This document shows positions 21,060 to 33,749 of a DNA stretch of 64,000 bases, piece by piece. This DNA comes from Cricetomys ansorgei. Taxonomy: Eukaryota; Chordata; Mammalia; Rodentia; Nesomyidae. Made by a program: the position numbers and the translations under genes. Location: contig JAMJFZ010001815.1 of assembly GCA_026225945.1 (NCBI GenBank), positions 604,001-668,000 of the forward strand. The letters run 5' to 3'. The stretch's first letter is position 1; each line of letters begins with the position of its first letter. Under the pieces are notes generated by a model. The model was not told the DNA's origin and did not search any database. It saw only the letters and a program-made list of their open reading frames with translations.

Positions 21060-22875
21060 TGTGCCACCTCTGCAGCAAGTTTTAGGGTGTTGGGAAGAGT
21101 AAACTGCAAAATCCTTCGCCTCAGAGGACTCAAGTCCTGAGGAGGGAGAAGTTAGCTTCATAGATCAGGGCTGGGGCTTGGTATAGATGGGACTTCTGGC
21201 CCAGGTACAGCCGTATCGAAGGTGACTGCCACACTGGGATGACTGCCCAGGCACATTTTCATGGTGTTATCCAAGAATCCAAAGCTGGGCTCCGTAGCAG
21301 GTAGACGTGGTGAGGGTGGTAAGTGCAGTGACAGTAGCACTCTAAGCCACTCACTGCACCAGAGGAGACAGCACCCACTTTCCAAGATCGTCCCTGGGCC
21401 TGCTTCGTTTCCTGTGGACATGGTGGTTTTCACAGTCCTGGGAATGGAATCCGGAGTTGGACATGGAATAGGCAAGTGGCTTCCTCTCAGTCTCACCCAA
21501 AGCCCTGGAGTGCTTCCCATTGTCCCTTTGCTGGGAAGAACAAGAAATCAAGTTGAGACACCTTGTTTGAGTAGATGCCATCCTTGCAGTCCAGTGGGGC
21601 CACCAGGCTGAGAGGCCACTGAGCACCTGGAACTTGGCTGCTGAGAACAAGCTGCTTAGGCCCAAGGTAGCTAAAGGCCAGTGGTCAGAGCAATAAGGGT
21701 ATTGGCCTGCTCCAGGCACTGGAAGCCATGGCTTCCTAGTGGTGCCACAAGGCCTTGGAAGAGCTTGGTTGAGCCAGCACCTCCTGATAGCAAGAGCCCT
21801 TCTGGGATTTGGGAGGTAAGAAGCCACTCCCGGCTTCCCTGATCAGCAGGACTGGGCCTGCAGGTCACATTACCTGGACATCAGCACTGTTCTTGAGTGT
21901 GTTGGCCTTGAGGCCCTAGGGGACATTTCGAGCTGTACCTGGGACTGAGGCTGTCTGAGGAAGGATAATTGCCATCAGTGACAGACATGTAAGCCAGACA
22001 GTGATCTGGTCCTGGAGAAGCCATTCATTGGGCATAGCCCAAGAAACTGCAGTAGTAACTGTGCCTTTGCAGGGCAGAGAGACACTGTCCCCCGGGCCTG
22101 AGCATTCTGCTAAATGCCTTGTTTGTTTATTAAGGGCACCACATATATAAAAATGGCAATGACGTGCCTGCAGGAGAACAGGACAGGAGGAGTAAAGGAC
22201 AGCAGAGGTAATGAGGGAGCCAGACCTGGGCACAGGCAGGATGTACCTGCCCATACAAGTCCTCAGTGTCTGGATATGAAACAGGATCAACACTGATAAA
22301 GCCACCCATCTGTTTAGCTGCTGCCTGGGCCCATGCTGTACATGAGGTTAAAAGGCAACGGGGACAGCATTCAGGCGGGCCTTGTGAAGAAGGGTAGGCA
22401 AGGGGCTGCCTGCTACCCAGTGGATGGTGGGAAAGGAGAGGAGTGAAGAACAGGAATCCAGCCACCTGCTAGGACTGTTCTGAGGTTGGCAGGGCTGCCC
22501 AGCCTAGAGCTGGCTCAGGGGACCCAGTGAGAGCACTTGTCAGGTGGCCAGATGTTAATTTGAGAAACAGGAGCTGGACTCTGGGCCTTCCTGAAGGGTG
22601 GGAATACACGCTCTTGGTCCACACCAACAAGAAAGGGCACACCATCCAGGCAGAGGGACTGTTCTCATGAAGACCTGGTGGCTGGTCCCCGGGCAGGAGG
22701 GCTGGGAGCCATGGCCAAGGAAGAAGGAGTAGAGGTGAGCAGGCTAGGGTAGGAAAGCTCAGCCAGGTGTGGCAGGCTGATGCTGTCTACCCATGACTCA
22801 AGTTCTTAGTAGCCCATATGCGATACAGGGTACAGGGAAAGGGGTCACTGTGTGTTACCTACAATCCTGGGGAGG
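21060..22875. other. Intergenic, no recognised gene
   Basis: GC-moderate unique DNA without SINEs. Open frames up to 158 codons exist on both strands with no recognisable domain. A low-scoring CTCF-like core lies near 22460. Confidence 0.45.
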
Positions 22876-23085
22876 ATATAGCTATATCATATCATATCAT
22901 ATCATATCATATCATATCATATCATATCATATCTATCTATCTATATAGATATATCAGATATAGTTATAGCTATAGATAGCTATCTATAGATATAGATCTA
23001 GGTAGATATGATATAGGTATATCCTATATATAAGTAGGATAGGCTATAGGTAGGATATAGATAGGATAGGATATAGGTAGGGTCC
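22876..23085. repeat. ATATC / GATA-type microsatellite
   Basis: At least ten ATATC units (22884-22933), then TATC, AGATAT and AGGATAT variants with many self-complementary words (for example tatagctatagatagctatc). Confidence 0.95.
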
Positions 23086-24780
23086 CTGTGAGATCAGAGC
23101 CAAGGAGCCAGCAGAGGGTGAGTGACAGCAGGAAGGGTGCAGTGGTTGGGGAATTTCTTGAAATGAGAAGCCAGGTGCTGCAGGACCTCAGGCTTGGGAG
23201 GAGCTCATGGCTCCCAAAAGCCATTTGCAGTCGCTGTACCAAGCAATAGCTTCTGTAGTCCCTGGTGGAGACCCAAACAAACACAGCACCTGTGACCTTC
23301 CCAGGGTGGCGTGAGGGGGGAGCCAGGTGATCCCTATTCCGCAAGGATGGCAGGGCAACTGAGAGCACAACCCTGTGCCGCCACAGACTCAGCTGCACAG
23401 TTATTGATGTCCCCTGACCTTGGGAAGGCCCTGTCCCTGCCAGCATGTGAGGGGGAGGGAGCCAGCGGCGCCTTCACATGCCGATTCAGCGTTTTCCGGG
23501 GACGGAAACGTGCTAGATCCACAGCAGCCAGGGTGCCTTTCTCTTCTCCGTTTTTGGTCTTGTTTGGAAAGAAGGGTCCCCATCTGCCCAGCCCTCCTAG
23601 GAATCCTTCTCTCCCCTAGAGGCACTAGCTCCCAGGAAGCAACAGTTTCAGGCTAAGGCAAGCAGGGGCGATTTTCTGGAAATCCCAGCATTCTGGCATG
23701 CCTCCCCAACAGTTTCCAAAAGAGGGAGCTGCCCCCCAGCAGCAGCCTTGCCCAGGCAGGGATGGTCCAGCGCAGCTGATTCAGCAATCTGAGGGCCAGT
23801 GCCCCTCCCCCATCCTGCCAGGCAGCTTGCCCAGGCCTGTTGGCAGCTGTGTCACATGGGGCCTCAGGCAGAGTTGTGTGGCCCGAACTGTGACTCCTGG
23901 GGATGGGTGGCAGACTGAAGGGCACAGGCTGCCAGGTGTCTCCTCCCTGCCCGGCCAGCTTCCTCACCCTGACCTGAGTAGTCCCTTCCGGTCTCCTGCA
24001 GAAGAGCAGCCATAGGAGGGTGCCATAGGCCCCAAATGGGAGGCATGGGGTGTGATGCTGCTGAGCTGTGCTTTGGGGCCTCTGGTACTGTCAGCTGGGA
24101 AACCTCATCCCAAAGAGACAGCAGCTACTGCCCACCACAGCCCAAGACACACCAGTCTCCCGGAAGCCTCTGGGATAGAGTTCTTCTTTATCTCTGGTGG
24201 GGTCAACTGTGATCACCTCCAAAAATAGGGGCCAGAAGTGAGCTGCGTTCCACCCTGAGTGATGGACTAGCCAGCCCAAGACAGAGCCTGGAGCCCCAGG
24301 GGCTCCCAAATCAGCAGGAACAGAGCAGCGAATGAAGCAGACACCCTCTTCCCCCAAGGTCTTGCTCCAGGCTGGGGTTGTATCTAACTGTGGACCCTGG
24401 GCAGGACAGGGGAGTCTGTGGGAATCACTGACCAGGTTTATGGCCAGGGCTATGTCAGCTACTTGAGAAAATGGGGCCTATAAACAAGTTTGATGAGTTC
24501 ATACACGGCCCTTGGTATCCTTGGTATCCTGCTACAACGGGACCATGGGTGTAGGTAAGCATTTCAGGCAGGATGAGAAAGAACCGGGGCTTTGGGCAGG
24601 AACTACAGAGGAGATAGGAAGGGTTGGTTAAGGTTGGCCAGAAGCTGAAGGAAAGAGCTGGTTTGGTTAAGAGGGCATGGCCAGTAAGACAAGCAAGAAC
24701 TGTAAGGGATCACGTATCAGAGGGCAGTGTGGGGGTGGGAGCGGGAGCAGGATGGATGCCCTGTCAAGCTTGGAAACCCA
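23086..24780. other. Intergenic, no recognised gene
   Basis: Moderately GC-rich unique sequence, with a local CpG rise around 23465-23520 too small to call an island. No SINE or exon recognised. Confidence 0.45.
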
Positions 24781-24785
24781 CAGGT

Positions 24786-25014
24786 CAGCGGTTCTCAACT
24801 TGTAGGTCCCGACCCCTTTAGGTGTCAAAGGACCCTTTCACAGGGATGACCCAAGATCATCTGCATACCAGGTATTTATATTGTGATTCATAACAGTAGT
24901 AAAATCACAGTTATGAAGTAGTAATGAAAATGATTTTATGAGGGGTCACCACACATGAGGAGCTGTATGAAAGGGTCGCAGCATCAGGAAGGTTGAGAAG
25001 CACTGCCATAGGTG
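24786..25014 (+). repeat. URR1-like hAT-Charlie DNA transposon remnant
   Basis: It starts 'cagcggttctcaacttgtag', with 'tcccgacccctttaggtgtc' in the body and 'aaggttgagaagcactgcc' at the other end. The two ends are inverted-complementary, as in a short non-autonomous DNA transposon common in rodents. The URR1 name is from memory. Confidence 0.75.
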
Positions 25015-25019
25015 GACAG

Positions 25020-26550
25020 AGCAGTCATAAGCTTCAGATAGCCCTCGCTCCTCACTCGTTAAATGAGGACAGGTATTCCTTTCCCTTTCTTGGAATACCA
25101 ACAACAGTCCTGGCTACTGCATGCAGAGCGCAATCAAGTTCAGGCTTCTGGTAGTGGCACACCAGTGATGGCACCAAGACATGGAAACTGCCAGGTACTG
25201 AATGGAGGGAGCATCATCGGGAGTATGGCTGTGCACTCTGCCACTCTCACAGGTCCCTTGGCCCTCTGGACAAGCAGATAGCACCCTGCCCTGTGGCCAC
25301 CCTCAGCCTGGACCAGGCTAAAGTGGTTTGCTCAGTGGGGTGCTGTGGTGAGTGAAGCTTGTGTGCTCAGTCACTGGGCTTTGCAGCCAAGGATTGCCTC
25401 CCCTCCCCACCGCCCCAGGAAGATGAGACAGGCATCAGAGCTTCTGAGCGAGGTACGGACTGATGTGCTAGGCCAGCTTAAGCTAGTCTTTCAGACAGCC
25501 CCGGTACTTGAGGCTGCTTGTTTGGGGCCTGGGGCTCCTGATCCATGGCCAGCCTACTGACAGCCAGTAGTGCACATGGGCTTCCAGGTCTGTCCAGTGG
25601 GCACAGCCAGCTTGGCCTCTCCCTTTTTGCCTCTGTGGGGAACACGGTTGCTACTTAGAAGAGACCAGCATGGCAGCTCCAAACTGGTCTCTTCCAGTCT
25701 CAGCTGTTGCAGGCTTTGCTCTGCCCCCCGCTGCCTGCCTAGGCATGAGGAAGCCCAGCATTAGTGAAAATCCATTATTTACAGAACTATGACATCATAA
25801 TAACATGAATTATTTGTGTGTTTTTTGAATTGTGCTGTGATAGCCCTGTCTGCTTCCCTGGCTCTGCAGTCCACAAGGTACTACCCGGCACACCATCATC
25901 TCTGGTGACACTGGCCACAGCACTGCAGCCCAGGCTGGCACTTCTACCTGGCTCTCATCCGCCGGTGCCCATCTTGTGTCTGTTAGTGCAGAGGCGTGCC
26001 GGTGCGTGTGGTGAGTGTGCAGGTGCATTCCCACCGGCTGCTTCTCCTTTTGGTTTTGTCATTCTCTCTTCCTTCTAGATGTTTTGATGGTTGAAGAAGC
26101 CCATATGGCTGTCTCTGCCCTGTTCCCACAGTCCTAGCAGAGACAAGTCTACAGTAAATGGACGGCAGACAGAGGTTCTTCCCATGCTACCCCACACTTA
26201 GCCACTATCTGCTTCAGGACCAGTGAAGTAAGGGGAGGGAGTGGTAGATAGGACCAAGGTTGCAGGTCACAGCCCTAGGTGATGTCTCTCAGGCTCTGCT
26301 AAACAGAAGCAGTTTGGGGAACATTCTAAGTAGGCAGAAGGCTCTCCTAGTTCCCTAAAGCCCCATTCTGTGGAGGCCTGCAGAGGATCACAGGTCCACT
26401 CTTCTGGCCCCACTTTTCCTTGGTAGTCCTCAGGGTACCATGCTAGGTTGGGAGGGTCAGAGGAACTGAGTGGTACAAACACTCCCAAGTCTTCCCCTTA
26501 GGGCTGTACCCTGTGGGCCAGAGTCTCTCAGGGAGTAACTGCAGAGAGTG
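25020..26550. other. Intergenic; AT-rich block at 25765-25830
   Basis: No gene recognised. MIR-like words occur near 25050. The block at about 25765-25830 (gaaaatccattatttacaga, tgacatcataataacatgaa) is repeat-free and could be a conserved element. Confidence 0.4.
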
Positions 26551-26559
26551 CCAGGCCTG

Positions 26560-26710
26560 CTCTCTGAGCACTGGCCTTGAACTCAGTGGCCAACTGTTGA
26601 ATGAATGGGTGAGCAGGCAAATGAATGGATTGTTGTCTCTCATGTCCCCGGGCCTGGCACATGGCAGGCCTTCAGTGCTCACTTTCTGAATGACTGTATT
26701 AGGTCTAGCT
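26560..26710 (+). repeat. Ancient L2/MIR-like fragment
   Basis: 'gaatgaatgggtgagcaggc' plus 'gggcctggcacatggcaggc' resembles the conserved tail of ancient mammalian L2/MIR elements, although the order of the words suggests rearrangement. Confidence 0.35.
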
Positions 26711-27305
26711 GCTGACCCAGTCTGGACTTCTTTGGGCAAACAAGATGCCCAGCTCTTACCCACCATGGCCAGCAAAGGGCACAGTTGACCTCTAAAGTGC
26801 CATACCCACGGGGTAGGATATATCTGGAGCTCTGTCGTCCCTCCTGGGAGATGAGTCCCTGCAGCCAGCTCGACCCTCAGCTTTCCCCAGAGCAGGAGGC
26901 AACAGCTGTGAAGCAGCTGCACTAAGCTGTGGAGGGAAATTTAGGACAAAAGAGGAAGGAGATTAGAACATCCAATTTAAATGGAGGGGAGGCATTCAGA
27001 AACCAAAACCGTCCTGCCCTAATTCCTGAGCAGAGGGAGTCACGGGCTCTGCAGCAATGACAAGAAACCAAAATACTCACCCAGTTTCTCCTGCAGAAGG
27101 GATCCAAGCTCTCTTGGCTAGGAGCCCACACATGTCCTTTGCCCTAAGGAGAGACCCACATGCAGAGGAGGACAATGACGAGAGCCCACCTGTGTCTCCT
27201 GGTCACACTGGACCAGGTCTGAGCTGTGGGTCCTGTCTTTGTTCCACTCAGTGAACATCTGCATGACAGGCCCGGTGGTGGGGTCCAGCACCCGTGTGGA
27301 AGGAG
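26711..27305. other. Intergenic, no recognised feature
   Basis: Unique sequence before the ORR1 LTR. Nothing supported. Confidence 0.45.
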
Positions 27306-27310
27306 CCTGA

Positions 27311-27703
27311 CTTAGTTAGCGTTCTATTGCTGTGAAGAGGCATGATGACCATAACGACTCTTACAAAGGAGAGTGTTTAATTGGGGCTTGCTAACGGTTC
27401 AGAGGTTTACTCCAGTGTCATCATGGCAGAGAACATGGTATCATTCAGGCAGATACGCTGCTGGAGAAACAGCTGAGATTTCTACTTCCAGATCCACAGG
27501 CAGCAGGAAAAGAGAGCCACTGGGCCTGGCTTGGGATTTGATACCTCAAACCCACCTCCAGGGGCACACTTCCTCCCAAAAGGCCACACCTACCCCAACA
27601 AGGCCACACCTCCTAATCCTTCTAAATAGTGCTACTCCCTGATCACTAAGCATTCAAATATATGAGCCTCTGGGGGCCATTCTTATTCAACCACCACAGA
27701 GCA
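27311..27703 (-). repeat. ORR1-type MaLR solo LTR (reverse)
   Basis: The reverse complement gives the ORR1 layout. The right end is 'tggcccccagaggctcatat', the middle is 'ggccttgttggggtaggtgt', and the left end reads 'cacagcaatagaacgctaac'. It is the same family as 54089-54447 but in opposite orientation. No internal region is attached. Confidence 0.85.
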
Positions 27704-28321
27704 AGACTCCAGCATTCAGACAGATGCCCAGCCCCAGTGTCAGCCTGTCTGAGACCGTGCTGAATCTTCATCACAGCCTTCCTTGCACGTGCCTGGACCA
27801 GCTTGAGCCCAGTGATGGCCGTAGGTACACAGAGGCTGCCCATGTGAGGGTTTCTCAGGAGCCCCACTGGGTGAACAAGCCCACAGTTTTATTTCAGCCT
27901 CCAGCTACATCCAGCTGCTAAACAAAGGTCTCACTGCAGGAAGCAGAGAAGAACCTAACTGCTCTCCAGACTTCACTGGTAAAGTGGACGGGGTTATTCT
28001 ATATAAGCAGGAGAGTGAGCAGGGGTAGACTATGCTGTTCACCTGCTCCACCAAGCAGCTGGCTCACAGGCAGACAGGGGTCCCTTGGCTGCCAGGCTTG
28101 TGAGTACTGGGGGCCGGGCCTGTCATGCTCACCTTGGCTCAGGTTCCGGTGGGATTGAGGGGTACATGGGATGATGCCAAGTGAATGAGATGAAACAAGA
28201 CCTGGGCAGGGTTGGAGTGGACTGCAGGCCAGCTGACTCTACCTTCTCAGAGACACTGAGATCCCTCGTTCTCTGAAGCAAATTTACAGGCCTAAGCCAT
28301 TCAAACGGAATTGAGGGCAAG
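27704..28321. other. Intergenic, no recognised gene
   Basis: Unique-looking sequence. No exon or SINE recognised. Confidence 0.45.
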
Positions 28322-28323
28322 TA

Positions 28324-28348
28324 AAATAAATAGATAGATAGATAGATA
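28324..28348. repeat. (ATAG)n microsatellite
   Basis: Short run of four to five ATAG units. Confidence 0.9.
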
Positions 28349-29030
28349 CCAGGAGAAGCCTCTGCCTTGGGAACAAGGGGACAGTTTCCATAAGCAGCCC
28401 TCTCCAACACCCTTGCTCATACAGCCCAGAAAGGACTTGGCTTTCTGGGGCAGGCCACAGCACAGAGTCCTATCAGTGCTCTCTCTCAGGACCTCCTCTG
28501 CAGTGGGGGCCAGAAAAGCTCCACTCCTGCCCCTCTTCTTGGTGCCTGCAGGGCACTTTCTGAGTGATGGTGAAATCCAACACAGACTGCACCGGCTCAA
28601 CGGGTTCCGAGTGCGCAGCGTGTCGAATGAAGTCACATTGCGGCACATCTGACACCAGATCCCAGCCCTGTGGAAATCATGGCTGCTCACCCTACGCCCT
28701 CACACCACCTTCTTCTTCCCTTTGTCTCTATGGGTCTGAGGATTCTGGGGATCTCACAGGAGTGGAGGCTCACGGGGTGTAACCTTTTGTGACTGGCTCA
28801 CTTCTCGATATGTGACCCCCGGAGTCTATCCCTGTGGTGCCAGGTGGCAGACTTCATCCCTGCGGAGGCCGAGGCTTCTGCACTGTGCAGATGGACCCCT
28901 TGGAGTTTACCCACGGTTCCTCATTGCTTGCCGCTGCGCCCACTGGTGATTGGCATGCCAGTGTGGACACGCGTGTGCAAGTGATCTCACTGATACCTGC
29001 TTTTCTTTATTTTTAATTTACCTAATTATA
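28349..29030. other. Intergenic, no recognised gene
   Basis: Unique sequence, with several CpGs between 28590 and 28930 but not an island. Confidence 0.4.
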
Positions 29031-29035
29031 TTTAC

Positions 29036-29105
29036 GGTGCTGGAGATAGACTCCAGGGCCTTACGCACGGCAGGCAAGCTCGTTACCTCTGTCCATCCCA
29101 ACCCC
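29036..29105 (-). repeat. ID/B4-type SINE fragment
   Basis: 'ggtgctggagatagactcca' and 'ggcaggcaagctcgttacct', the reverse complement of the ID tRNA-derived body. Confidence 0.65.
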
Positions 29106-29254
29106 TCCCTTTCACTGTTTTGGGGGCTTACTCAGAGAAAGCGTTGCTGGGCTGGAGAGCCACGGCCTCTGTGCATTGAGGGAGAGTCTGCCAGGGGATT
29201 TCTTTTTCTTATCTTTTAAAAAATGATATATTTTTATTTATTCTTGTTTTGTTT

Positions 29255-29462
29255 TTTATTTGTTGTTTTTATTTTATGTGCGTAAGTGTTGTGCCTGCAG
29301 GTGTGTATGTATACGCAGTGCACACAGATGCCAGAAGGGAGCACTGCAACTGGAACTGGAGTTGAGGGTGATTGTGAGTCACCATGTGGGTGCTGGGAAC
29401 CCAGCCCAAATCCTCTGCAAGGATAGCAGTGTTCTTAACCACTGAGCCATCTCTCCAGCCCT
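29255..29462 (-). repeat. B3/B2-type SINE
   Basis: 'ctggaactggagttgagggt', 'caccatgtgggtgctgggaa' and head 'gagccatctctccagccct', reverse orientation, with a TTTATTT tail at its left. Confidence 0.9.
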
Positions 29463-29629
29463 GTCATGTGGTTTCTTAAGGCCCTGTCTGGCCACGGTTC
29501 CCCAGCCGTGCACAGGATTCAAAATTCTCCACATCCTCATCTGCATTGATTTCTTGATTGTTTCCTTTTTTTTTTTTTTTCCATTTCAGCTGCTGCAATG
29601 TAAGTGATGTAGAGTCTCACCATGTGCAC

Positions 29630-29830
29630 AGCATGACACCAGTCTCATGTAGTCCAGGCCAGCCTTGAACTCACTATGAAGCTAAGGATGACCTTGAACT
29701 CCTCCTGGTCCTACCATCTCCACATCCCAATGGTGGTATTACTGGTATGTACCATGCCCAGTTTATGCAATGCTGAGGATGGAATCCTGAGGTTTGTGCC
29801 GATGTGCACTGTGCCCCCAAGCCCCTGATC
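29630..29830 (-). repeat. B4 SINE (B1-like plus ID-like halves)
   Basis: Reverse proto-B1 half ('ccaggccagccttgaactca', 'aaggatgaccttgaactcct') followed on the right by an eroded ID half ('caatgctgaggatggaatcc'). This is the order expected for a reversed B4. Confidence 0.65.
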
Positions 29831-30200
29831 CACTCTATTCATGGGTCTATCTTCCCTCCTGAGACGGAAACCACAGAAATTCCTCACAGAAGTCCTGTTG
29901 TCTTATAGCTTCATTCTGAGGCCCCCTTCATTTCCCCTTGACAGCAAAGAAGACCTTGGCCATCTTTATTCTGAGTTCAGAATCTAAGTCCCACAGTCAA
30001 GGGACTTGAGTAGAGTTTGTTCCTTTGGTAAGTGGCAAATCCTGGCATTCAGTCCTGGGAAGGAGGCTGCTGCTGCTGAGTGCTGTGGATACTGAGGACA
30101 CTTTGCCCAAGGACCTGTGTTCTGTGACAAGATTTTTCACAGGGAGTCACAACACTCACAACTTCTCACCCCAGACAAGGAGCCCATGGCAGACCACAAT
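29831..30200. other. Intergenic, no recognised feature
   Basis: Nothing gene-like seen. Confidence 0.4.
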
Positions 30201-30219
30201 ACAGACAGTACTGAAGCCC

Positions 30220-30690
30220 AGCCTGGTAAACCAATGAGTTTTATTGGGGTTACTTACAGGGATATGGGGGAGGGGTTACTACAGGAGCAGAAAGGACTCA
30301 AAGACGGCTGTATCACCAAAGCCCGCCCCAGCATGGGTGGCAGTTCACAAAAGCTGGGAACCTGGAGCACGCTGCACAGCCTGCAGGCAGCTCAACAGGT
30401 GGGAGAGGGTCCTTTCCAAGTGACTCAGTTGTTAATAAACCTCCTTCTGACAGCTTGGCTGGTTTCTGCTTTTCCAGGCAGCTGGTCTGGCTCCTGCAGC
30501 TTAACTTCTCTTGAGAGTGGCTCTCAGCAGTGTTTATTGTTTACTCCTTGAGAGGGAGGGGCCTAGTGTATTTGGTCAGCTTCAGGGACTTCCTAAAGCT
30601 GTTTTGAATTGTTTACCTTTGGCTTAAGTAGTTTTCCCTGAAAGATGGATTGTTTCTGTCTCAAGGAAACTGCTACACCACAATCTGTCA
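30220..30690. repeat. Probable rodent LTR-type dispersed repeat, family not named
   Basis: 'gtaaaccaatgagttttatt', 'cccagcatgggtggcagttc' and 'cacagcctgcaggcagctca' are words I know from a dispersed rodent repeat. The boundaries and family are uncertain. The 144-codon frame across it (30117-30551) is therefore not a gene. Confidence 0.4.
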
Positions 30691-30699
30691 CCCCCCAGC

Positions 30700-32040
30700 C
30701 CTAAAGGACCCACTAGAGGTCAGTTGTCAGAGTGGAAAAACAACATGTTCCACCTCAGAGAAGTCACAGGTGCAAAGGTCCTGTGGCTGAGGAGGACAGT
30801 GTGGTTAGGAGGTGGCAGGCCAGGGCGTGAGTGGAGGCCAGATAGGAAGCCACTAGGCATAGGAACAGAGTAGGGACTGACACACCTCAGCCAGCCGCAT
30901 GTCACCCTCATCCCCAGCACCTGTGTCTGCAAGACAGTCAGAACATAGGAGCCCAGAGTCCTCCCCACATGAGTCCAGCAGATCTGTCTTCCTCTCAGGG
31001 TCCATGAGCAGTGGAGCTGGAATCCTAGGGCTTGTCACCAACTTCCTGCCTCCTGAGGCAGTCCATTCCCATCCTGTTCCCCACAGGTATGAATGCCTGG
31101 TGTGGACTTAGGCCTCCTAGGAGTGACAGGTACCTGGCCTCAGAGCCAGGGCTGACTTGTTGAACTCAGCAGTGATACTGGAACCCCTAGTTTCTCAGAT
31201 AATGGAGGTACCCTGAGGCTCAGGGTGACTGCTGGTGTGAGGTGGACCTGTGCAGGAGCTAGAGACGTGGCCTGTGGCCCCAACCAGAGGCTCATACCCA
31301 TCCACTGGATAACTGCCATGAGACTAGATGCAGGGCAGGGAAAGGGATACAAGGGGCAAGAACCTCTGTGGGAGGTTCTGTAGGAGGGCTCTACCCACAC
31401 ACCTCAAGGCATCTTCCTTTGGCCTGCAGATAGAGTCTGTATACCTTACAGGTGACCTGGATATCCAAGCCCTGGGCCCAGAGTTAAGATAAATGTGAGC
31501 TGCTGTCTGAAGATTACCAACAGGTCACCCTGACAAGATAGCAGCAGGGTCCCCAGCCAGGTGCTGGAGTGAGGTCCCTAGTTGTGTTCTGGACCAGTCT
31601 TGTTGAGAGCAGCCTTTGCCCACTTGCATTCCTGAGAGTTACAAGCCAGTCAGTTTGAGGGAACTTTGCCAGGCTTACTGTTGGGGAGCATAGCCTTCTT
31701 AGTCTGGCAGCTCAGGCAAAGACCTATGGAAGGGTCTGGCCTTCCTGACTAGGCACCCTGAGTGCCTAGTGCAGTTTGAGGTGCCAGAGCTCATGCAGTG
31801 TCAAGGGACGCCCCCCCCATGTCCCCAGGCAGTTCCCAGGACAGGGAGACAGATAGCCTCAGGCTCTCATATTGCAGACATCTGTGGGCTGTTGAGACCA
31901 GGCACTTCATTGGGCCAGAGATGAGACAGTGGACAAATGGAGCCCTGTACCTGTATTTGTAGGTCAAGCAGGGACAGGGAGTTCCAGGTGGCCCGTGTGG
32001 TTCTATTCTTGCAGAGGGGAAATAGGCATTTATAAGCCAC
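30700..32040. other. Intergenic, no recognised gene
   Basis: Unique-looking sequence. A 13-of-14 CTCF-core-like word lies at 30710-30723 but misses a key G. Confidence 0.4.
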
Positions 32041-32044
32041 TTTG

Positions 32045-32255
32045 GAGGCTAAGGATGTGGCTCAGTTAGTAGAATGCTTGCCTGGCATGTACAAAGACTG
32101 AGTTTGATTTCTAGCACCAAAATAAACCCGGTACGGAGGTGCACACCTGTCCTGTAATTCTAACACTTGAGGATCAGAAGTTCAGGATCATCTTCCACTA
32201 CATGGTGAGTTTGAGGTCAAACTGGGTTACCTAAGACACCTTCAAAAAAGAAGAA
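32045..32255 (+). repeat. B4 SINE
   Basis: Forward ID-like half ('aaggatgtggctcagttagt', 'gcttgcctggcatgtacaaa') followed by a B1-like half ('ggaggtgcacacctgtcctg', 'atggtgagtttgaggtcaaa') and an A/GA-rich tail. A small further ID-like remnant lies at about 32490-32565. Confidence 0.75.
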
Positions 32256-32769
32256 AGAAGAGGAAGAGGTGAACTTATACTAAAAAGTACCAACATGTCA
32301 CACGGGCCCACAAGGTAACCAAAAGCAGAGTGAAGGCCTTCTGTCTTCACTTGGAGTCTGTCTGTCTCCTTTATTTGGCTGAAGGCACAGACATAAGTTG
32401 GATTCCTTAACCTTTCCCTATGGATTCCTCTTGGTTTCCAAAGCTCCACAGGACAGAGAATCCTCCTAGGTAAAGACAATGGACTTCAGCAGTGAACGCA
32501 TTGCGACGGGGAACACACACTGCCTAGCATGTGTGAAACCCTAGGTTCAAAAGGTAATGAATACATTAACAATTTAACAACTTATCAGACCGACTCTCAA
32601 GACAGACCAGAGCAGAAACTATGATGGGCCAGTGATGGGCAGGAACACAACTTGGCCAGGACTGCTAAACTCTGCATAGCCCTCTGTTTAAACTTGAACC
32701 TGTCAGCACCCTGAAAATAGTCTTGGGACTCACTGGACCCCTTCGTTTGTCCCTCTTCTGAACGTTGTG

Positions 32770-32914
32770 TGTTTTGAGACAGGATCTTACTATATTGCCC
32801 CGATTGGCCTAGAGCTTACTATGTAGACCAGAATGACCTTGAACTCACAGAGATTCACCTGTCTCTGCCTCCCAAGTGCTGGGATTAAAGGTGTTATTCC
32901 AACATGCCTGGCTT
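32770..32914 (-). repeat. B1 SINE
   Basis: 'ttttgagacaggatcttact' to 'agtgctgggattaaaggtgt' and 'atgcctggct', reverse orientation. Confidence 0.88.
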
Positions 32915-32924
32915 GTATGTAATG

Positions 32925-33045
32925 TTTTGAGACAAGAATTTCATGTAGCCCAGGTTTGCCTTGAACTTACTATCTGAAGATGACCTTGAACTTCTGATTC
33001 TCTGGATTCCACATGCTGAGTGCATGTTTGTTACCATGCTCAGCT
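32925..33045 (-). repeat. Proto-B1 (PB1D-like) fragment
   Basis: 'catgtagcccaggtttgcct' and 'aagatgaccttgaacttctg', reverse orientation, adjacent to a B1. Confidence 0.65.
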
Positions 33046-33309
33046 ACTTGTCTCTTTATACTATTGGGGGATGGGTAGCTAGCCATAGCTAACTCTCAGG
33101 ACAGCAGGAACAAAGGCACTGGGGCAGAAGAGTAGTCTCAGCACTAAACATACCATGTAAAACCCAGTGTTGCTGGAGATTCCAAGGTGGGAGGTGCTGG
33201 TCCTCGGCAAACCTGGAGTTGGAGTGTGCTATGAGGGGGAAACGACATCTGCCCTCTACTTTCTGATCCACAGAGATGTGAGCAAGGGGCCTCCTGCCAA
33301 CGTTAGGCC

Positions 33310-33702
33310 TGAACAATTCTTTCTGAAAGAAAAGGCTTCCACTGTGGAAGAACTGCACGACCCACCCCAACCCTGGTTCCCGGGAAAAACTGCAAAAGTC
33401 CCTTCTCTGAACCAAATGGCAGATGGACAGGTAGCCCCTTGAGCACGACCCAATCAAAACTAAACATTTGTAAACTGCATTTCTGTCCCCCAATTAGAAA
33501 CCAGGCTACCTCACCTATGTTAAAACCCCCTCTTACTGTCTGTAAAGAGGCCAGCAAGCCTTTGTTCAGGGTCGGCCGTTTCACCTGGTGCCTGACCCCA
33601 GCATGCTGGTTTGCTCTGCAGAATAAAAGCTCCTTGCCTTTGCATCAGAACTGGGCTCCTGGTGCTACTTGTGGAGGGGGATTTTGGACACTTGGGTACA
33701 AC
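33310..33702 (+). repeat. Solo LTR-like element (endogenous retrovirus)
   Basis: The layout is that of an LTR: a CAAT-like 'gacccaatcaaaactaaa', a C-rich promoter-like middle, then AATAAA at about 33622 in 'gcagaataaaagctccttgc', followed by a short U5-like end near 'cttgggtaca'. The left boundary is uncertain. No internal region is attached. Family unnamed. Confidence 0.55.
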
Positions 33703-33749
33703 ACCACTATGTCTTCCCTGACATAATGGCAGTATCCCCTAAGATGTTC

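Noticed and set aside
22876..23085. Regularly spaced short repeats resembling an array
   Set aside because: Direct microsatellite units without spacers; this is a mammalian genome, so no CRISPR array is expected.
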